From the NCBI GenBank assembly GCA_903934325.1, contig CAIZNH010000041.1, forward strand, positions 62,001-126,000: DNA of 64,000 nt, given 5' to 3'. Made by a program: the position numbers and the translations under genes. The stretch's first letter is position 1, and each line of letters begins with the position of its first letter. Under the pieces are notes generated by a model, which saw nothing but the letters and a program-made list of their open reading frames with translations, was not told where the DNA came from and ran no database searches. Shown here one piece after another: positions 60,401-64,000 of the stretch. The stretch comes from an uncultured Alphaproteobacteria bacterium (GTDB lineage: Bacteria > Pseudomonadota > Alphaproteobacteria > Sphingomonadales > Sphingomonadaceae).

Positions 60401-60658
60401 ATGGCGTTACTGGTGCTGATTGTGTTGGGGGCAACCATGGGCTGGATGGCCTCGATCCTCGCGCGCAGCGAGGCACCGGGGACGATTCTGCGCCAGATCG
60501 CTCTTGGCGTTGCCGTGTCGGTGGTGGCCGGTGAAATCGCCAACGACGGCACGATGATCGGCAGCCTGTCCTTCCTCAGTCTCGGCGTGGCGCTGGCGGC
60601 CACGGGCGCCGCGCTGGTGCTCTACAATGCCGTCGCCCGCCGCCGGATCAGGGCCTAG
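60401..60658 (+). CDS. GlsB/YeaQ/YmgE-family small membrane protein
   Basis: An 85-residue protein with three hydrophobic helices. The pattern MGWMASILARSEAPGTI followed by GVAVSVVAGEIA resembles the transglycosylase-associated protein family. GCAGGA lies six bases before the ATG at 60401. Its function is unknown; in some bacteria the family responds to stress. The stop overlaps the end of the convergent phhA gene by 4 bp. Confidence 0.75.
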   Translation: MALLVLIVLGATMGWMASILARSEAPGTILRQIALGVAVSVVAGEIANDGTMIGSLSFLSLGVALAATGAALVLYNAVARRRIRA

Positions 60659-61596
60659 ACAGGCACCGCTCCGCTGCCCCGGCCGCCGCGCAGATGATAT
60701 TCCTGCGTGCCCCCGTGCAGCACATTATCGACATCAATCACCGCCGAATTAGCATAGGTGAAGCCCGCCGGAAGGCTGCGATAGAGCCGGTCAAAATCGC
60801 GCTCCACCGTCTGGCGGTAGAGATCGGCAAAGCTCTCGATCACGAAATATGTCGGCTGCAGATCGCTGATCACGTAATCGGTGCGCATCACGCGGTCGAC
60901 ATTGAGCATGATGCGGTTGGGGCTCCCCGCCTCCACCGCAAAGCGCGCCTCGGTCGGCCCTGACAGGATCCCCGCGCCATAGGCCCGCACGTCGCCCGGG
61001 GCCTCCTCGATCAGGCCGAACTCCACCGTGTACCAGTAGAGCGCGCCCAGCGCCTTCAGCCGGTTGTAGCGCATCGCCTTCCACCCGGCGCGGCCATATT
61101 CCTGCATGTAGTCGGCATAGACCGGATCGGTCAGCATCGGCACATGGCCGAACACGTCGTGGAAGACGTCGGGCTCCTGGATATAGTCGAAGGTCTCGCG
61201 CGTGCGGATGAAGTTGCCCGCCGGAAAGCGGCGGTTGGCAAGGTGCCAGAAGAACACGTGATCGGGGATCAGCATGGGGACGGGCACCACGCTCCATCCG
61301 GTGAGGCTGCCCAGTTCTTCCGACAGCTTGCCGAATTCGGGGATGCCCCCGCGCGACAGATCGAGCTTCTCCAGCCCCGCCATGAAGGCCGAGCACGCGC
61401 GCCCCGGGAGCACCTCCATCTGGCGCGCGAAGAGATCGTCCCACACGCGGTGATCATCGGCGCTGTAATTGGTCTGCGCGGGCTCGAGCCAGTCCTCGCC
61501 GACATGCGCGGGGCGCGCGAGCGGCGCGGTGAAGACATCCGCGGCCATGTCTGGCAAGGTGGCAAAGTCGGGCTGGGGGTCTGCAAGTGTCGCCAT
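60655..61596 (-). CDS. phhA: Phenylalanine 4-monooxygenase
   Basis: A 313-residue non-heme iron, pterin-dependent enzyme that converts phenylalanine to tyrosine. The iron ligands are His and His in DVFHDVFGHVPML (about 142-154) and Glu in WYTVEFGLIEE. The catalytic domain starts about residue 30, and there is no N-terminal regulatory domain, as in other bacterial forms. The ATG at 61596 (MATLADPQ) was selected; a longer frame would add unrelated residues. It is divergent from ppk2 with 56 bp between starts. No pterin carbinolamine dehydratase (phhB) is adjacent. Confidence 0.95.
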   Translation of the reverse strand: MATLADPQPDFATLPDMAADVFTAPLARPAHVGEDWLEPAQTNYSADDHRVWDDLFARQMEVLPGRACSAFMAGLEKLDLSRGGIPEFGKLSEELGSLTGWSVVPVPMLIPDHVFFWHLANRRFPAGNFIRTRETFDYIQEPDVFHDVFGHVPMLTDPVYADYMQEYGRAGWKAMRYNRLKALGALYWYTVEFGLIEEAPGDVRAYGAGILSGPTEARFAVEAGSPNRIMLNVDRVMRTDYVISDLQPTYFVIESFADLYRQTVERDFDRLYRSLPAGFTYANSAVIDVDNVLHGGTQEYHLRGGRGSGAVPV

Positions 61597-61652
61597 GTCG
61601 TTGCAGATGATACTATCTCCCGCAGGCTGCGGCAACCGAAGGGGAGGCAATC

Positions 61653-62429
61653 ATGGGAATGAAGCGCGAAGCCTATGAAGAGGCGCTAAAGCCACTGACG
61701 CTCGAACTGGTCAGCTTGGCGCGCTGGGTGAAGGCGACGGACGCGCGGGTGGTGGTGCTGTTCGAGGGGCGCGACACGGCGGGCAAGGGCGGCGCGATCG
61801 GCGCGGTGCGCGAGGCGCTGAACCCGCGCCAGTGCCGCACCGTGGCCCTGTCCAAGCCGACCGAGGCGGAGATGGGGCAATGGTATTTCCAGCGCTACAT
61901 CGCCCACTTGCCGACCGCCGGCGAGATCGTGCTGTTCGACCGCTCATGGTACAACCGTGCAGGCGTCGAAAAGGTGATGGGCTATGCCGACGAGGCGCAG
62001 GTGAAGGCCTTCCTCAAGGCCGTTCCCGCCTTCGAGAAGCTGCTGGTGGATGATGGCATCCTGCTGTTCAAATACTGGCTCGCCGCCGACCAGGCCGAGC
62101 AGGAAGCGCGCCTGCGCGAGCGGCTGGAGGATCCGCTGAAGCGCTGGAAGCTTTCCCCCATCGATCTCGCCGCGCGGGCAAAATATGATGACTACACCAA
62201 GGCGCGCGAGGCGATGCTGGAGGCGACCCACACCAAGCACGCCCCTTGGACGCTGGTAGATTTCAATGATCAGCGGCGCGGGCGGTTGACGCTGTTGCGC
62301 GATCTCCTGAGCCGCATCCCCGATACCCACGCGGAGCCCGAGGCGATCGACTTCCCCGATCTGGGCCGGGAGCCGGTGAAGGAAAGGTTCGGGGTGCTGA
62401 AGCCGATCCCCGATTTTCCGATCGATTAA
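61653..62429 (+). CDS. ppk2: Polyphosphate kinase 2
   Basis: A 258-residue one-domain PPK2 that transfers phosphate between polyphosphate and nucleotides. The Walker A is VVLFEGRDTAGKGGAIG (about 33-49), Walker B/lid is VLFDRSWYNRAGVEKVMGY, and the basic segment near ERLEDPLKRWKLSP follows. The length fits class I, which usually phosphorylates GDP or ADP, but the class cannot be decided without comparison. Its end overlaps the convergent dehydratase gene by 4 bp. Confidence 0.93.
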   Translation: MGMKREAYEEALKPLTLELVSLARWVKATDARVVVLFEGRDTAGKGGAIGAVREALNPRQCRTVALSKPTEAEMGQWYFQRYIAHLPTAGEIVLFDRSWYNRAGVEKVMGYADEAQVKAFLKAVPAFEKLLVDDGILLFKYWLAADQAEQEARLRERLEDPLKRWKLSPIDLAARAKYDDYTKAREAMLEATHTKHAPWTLVDFNDQRRGRLTLLRDLLSRIPDTHAEPEAIDFPDLGREPVKERFGVLKPIPDFPID

Positions 62430-63277
62430 AGCCCCGCGCTCGCCTGCGTCACCTGCCTGCCATCATCGGCGAAGGCGGCGAGGTCATATCCCTTCTCGCC
62501 CTTCTTCATCACCAGATGCAGCGGCTCGTCCGCGATGGCGGGGGAAAGGCCGCGGAAGGCAAAAGAGCGCAACCGGTTCTCGCCCAATTCCTGCGCCGCC
62601 AGTTGCAGCAGCAGGCTCGCCGTGAGCGGGCCGTGGACCACCAGCCCGCGATAGCGCTCGACATCGCGGGCATAGGGCGCGTCGTAATGGATGCGGTGGG
62701 TGTTGAAGGTCAGCGCCGAATAGCGGAACAGCAGCCGCGCATCGGGAGTGATGGTGCGGGTCGCCTCCCAGCCTGCGGGATCGAAGCGACCCTCGCCCGG
62801 CGGCGGCGGGCTGAGCGGGGCGTCGGGCGCGGCGGCATCGCGGTAGACCAGCGTCTGTGTCTCGATCACCGAGGGTGTGCCATTGGCGGTGGTGGTGTGT
62901 TCGACGTCGACGAAAGCGAGCCGGCCCGAACCGCCCTCCTTCTCGCTCACCGAAGCAACCTTGCTGCGGCGCTCGATCACGGCCCCGATGGCGATCGGGG
63001 CGACGAACTGCATTCTCGATGAGGCCCACATCCGGCGCGGCATGGGAAAGGGCGGCAGGAAGCTCTGCGGCGAGGTGTCTCGCTGAGGGTGGCCGTCCTC
63101 GCCGAGGCTAGCCGAGGGTGCTTGCGGGGTGCACAGCGCCAGATGCACGCCCTGCGGCATGATCCGTGACGGAGGGGGCGGCAGATCGAAGGTGGCGAGC
63201 CAGCGGGCCGCGAGCGCTTCGTCCAGCCGGTCTGCGGCGCGGGCTTCGCGCCCGATCCACGCGGTGAAATCGGTCAT
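62426..63277 (-). CDS. MaoC-like hydroxyacyl-thioester/CoA dehydratase (HTD2 type)
   Basis: A 283-residue protein with two hot-dog domains. The N-terminal FAS1-like half is degenerate, and the C-terminal half holds the hydratase signature FNTHRIHYDAPYA with GLVVHGPLTASLL. The pattern matches HTD2-like and mesaconyl/itaconyl-C4-CoA hydratase-like proteins, often found in acyl-CoA degradation operons. The ATG at 63277 overlaps the upstream thiolase stop by 4 bp (ATGA). A loop near residues 55-80 (QAPSASLGEDGHPQRD) is Ser/Gly-rich and unusual. Confidence 0.83.
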   Translation of the reverse strand: MTDFTAWIGREARAADRLDEALAARWLATFDLPPPPSRIMPQGVHLALCTPQAPSASLGEDGHPQRDTSPQSFLPPFPMPRRMWASSRMQFVAPIAIGAVIERRSKVASVSEKEGGSGRLAFVDVEHTTTANGTPSVIETQTLVYRDAAAPDAPLSPPPPGEGRFDPAGWEATRTITPDARLLFRYSALTFNTHRIHYDAPYARDVERYRGLVVHGPLTASLLLQLAAQELGENRLRSFAFRGLSPAIADEPLHLVMKKGEKGYDLAAFADDGRQVTQASAGL

Positions 63278-64000
63278 GCGGCCCGCTCGAACACCGCCGC
63301 GATGCCCTGACCACCACCGATGCACATGGTCTCGAGCCCGTAGCGCACACCGCGCCGGTGCATCTCGTGCGCCATGTCGGCAAGGATGCGCCCGCCGGTT
63401 GCGCCGATGGGGTGGCCGAGGCTGATGCCCGATCCGTTGACGTTGAGGATCTCGCGGCGGCTATCGTCTGCCGACCAGCCCCAGCCCTTGAGCACCGCGA
63501 GCACCTGCGGGGCGAAGGCTTCGTTGAGTTCGACCATGCCGATATCGTCCCACGAATATCCGCGCCGTTCGAACAGGCGCTCCACGGCGGGCACCGGGCC
63601 GATGCCCATGCGCGAGGGATCGCAGCCCGCCGCCGCCCAGCCGCCGAACCACAGCATGGGCTCAAGGCCCAGTTCCTCGAGCTTGTCCTCCGCGACCACC
63701 AGACAAGCCGCCGCCGCGTCGTTCTGCTGACTGGCATTGCCGGCGGTGACGATGGCTGCTGGATCGCGCTTCAGATCGATCGGCGAGAGTTTGCCCAGCG
63801 TCTCCATCGAGGCATCCGTGCGGTAGCCCTCGTCATGATCGAAGATCACCGGATCGCCCTTCCGCTGCGGGATTGCGACGGGGACGAGCTGCTCGGCAAA
63901 GCGGTTCTCGGCCCAGGCCTTTGCCGCGTTCTGGTGGCTGCGCACCGCGAAGGCGTCGGCGTCTTCGCGAGAAATGTCGTAATCCTTGGCGAGGTTCTCG
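63274..64000 (-). CDS. Thiolase, C-terminal part (5' end beyond window)
   Basis: The frame is open from base 64000 down to a stop at 63274 and codes for the last 241 residues. NEAFA is in LNEAFAPQV, the catalytic His in LGHPIGATGGRI, and the second catalytic Cys in MCIGGGQGIAAV. The start and nucleophilic Cys lie upstream of the window. It is translationally coupled to the dehydratase gene, which suggests one acyl-CoA degradation operon running leftward. Confidence 0.92.
   Translation of the reverse strand, partial: ENLAKDYDISREDADAFAVRSHQNAAKAWAENRFAEQLVPVAIPQRKGDPVIFDHDEGYRTDASMETLGKLSPIDLKRDPAAIVTAGNASQQNDAAAACLVVAEDKLEELGLEPMLWFGGWAAAGCDPSRMGIGPVPAVERLFERRGYSWDDIGMVELNEAFAPQVLAVLKGWGWSADDSRREILNVNGSGISLGHPIGATGGRILADMAHEMHRRGVRYGLETMCIGGGQGIAAVFERAA

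Overview
The window is GC-rich, densely coded chromosomal DNA of an alphaproteobacterium. Protein character points to the Sphingomonadales, most likely an Erythrobacteraceae-type organism: a CYP153-type P450, a large GDH-180 NAD-glutamate dehydrogenase, genes of exosortase-A-associated glycosylation, and the palindromic CGTCA...TGACG intergenic repeat common in this group. This is judged by reading, not by a database search. Nearly everything is housekeeping or central metabolism. No prophage, insertion sequence, CRISPR array or rRNA was seen, and there is one tRNA gene (Leu, anticodon TAA).

Layout. 1-6.4 kb: amidohydrolase and POT peptide transporter, a GntR regulator, IHF beta, a CPA2 antiporter, tRNA-Leu and a tandem PilZ protein. 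Two copies of an intergenic repeat lie here. 6.4-13.1 kb: exported MsrB, CYP153-like P450, a NatAB-type ABC exporter, QueG, and an FAD ferredoxin/rubredoxin reductase that could serve P450s. 13.2-23.4 kb: NAD-glutamate dehydrogenase, a hydrolase-TPR-flavin monooxygenase operon, PhoD phosphatase, and a small XRE regulator/membrane-protein operon. 23.4-25.7 kb: thrS, preceded by a very short threonine-rich reading frame and mutually exclusive RNA stems, which looks like an attenuator. 25.7-33.8 kb: agmatine deiminase, an M28 lipoprotein, glnE-bcp-DUF455, and an M23 peptidase with a structured 3' end. 33.9-46.1 kb: acyl-CoA ligase plus P450 operon, galU, murA, and the glutamate synthase operon gltB-gltD-HAD. 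46.2-50.1 kb: an exosortase-A-type glycosylation locus in which both recognisable enzymes are interrupted, one by a frameshift and one by a stop codon. 50.1-55 kb: MaoC hydratase, thiolase, LysE exporter, a frameshifted sterol-desaturase-family gene and PHB depolymerase. 55-64 kb: ABC exporter, M13 peptidase, UppP, GlsB-type protein, phenylalanine hydroxylase, PPK2, a hydroxyacyl-CoA dehydratase and the 3' part of a thiolase gene.

Themes. Nitrogen and glutamate metabolism is strongly represented (GDH, GltBD, GlnE, agmatine deiminase). So is acyl-CoA, alkane and storage-polymer metabolism (two P450s, acyl-CoA ligase, two thiolases, MaoC-type hydratases, PhaZ, PPK2). Envelope functions include GalU, MurA, UppP, M23, M13 and the decayed glycosylation pair.

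The best candidates for something undescribed are the thrS leader, the paired lesions in the exosortase-associated locus, a repeat family with terminal hairpins whose stems vary but stay self-complementary, and several unexplained operators. Three interrupted genes lie within 5 kb. Two of these are single-base losses in short C/G runs, so sequence error has to be excluded before they are read as biology.
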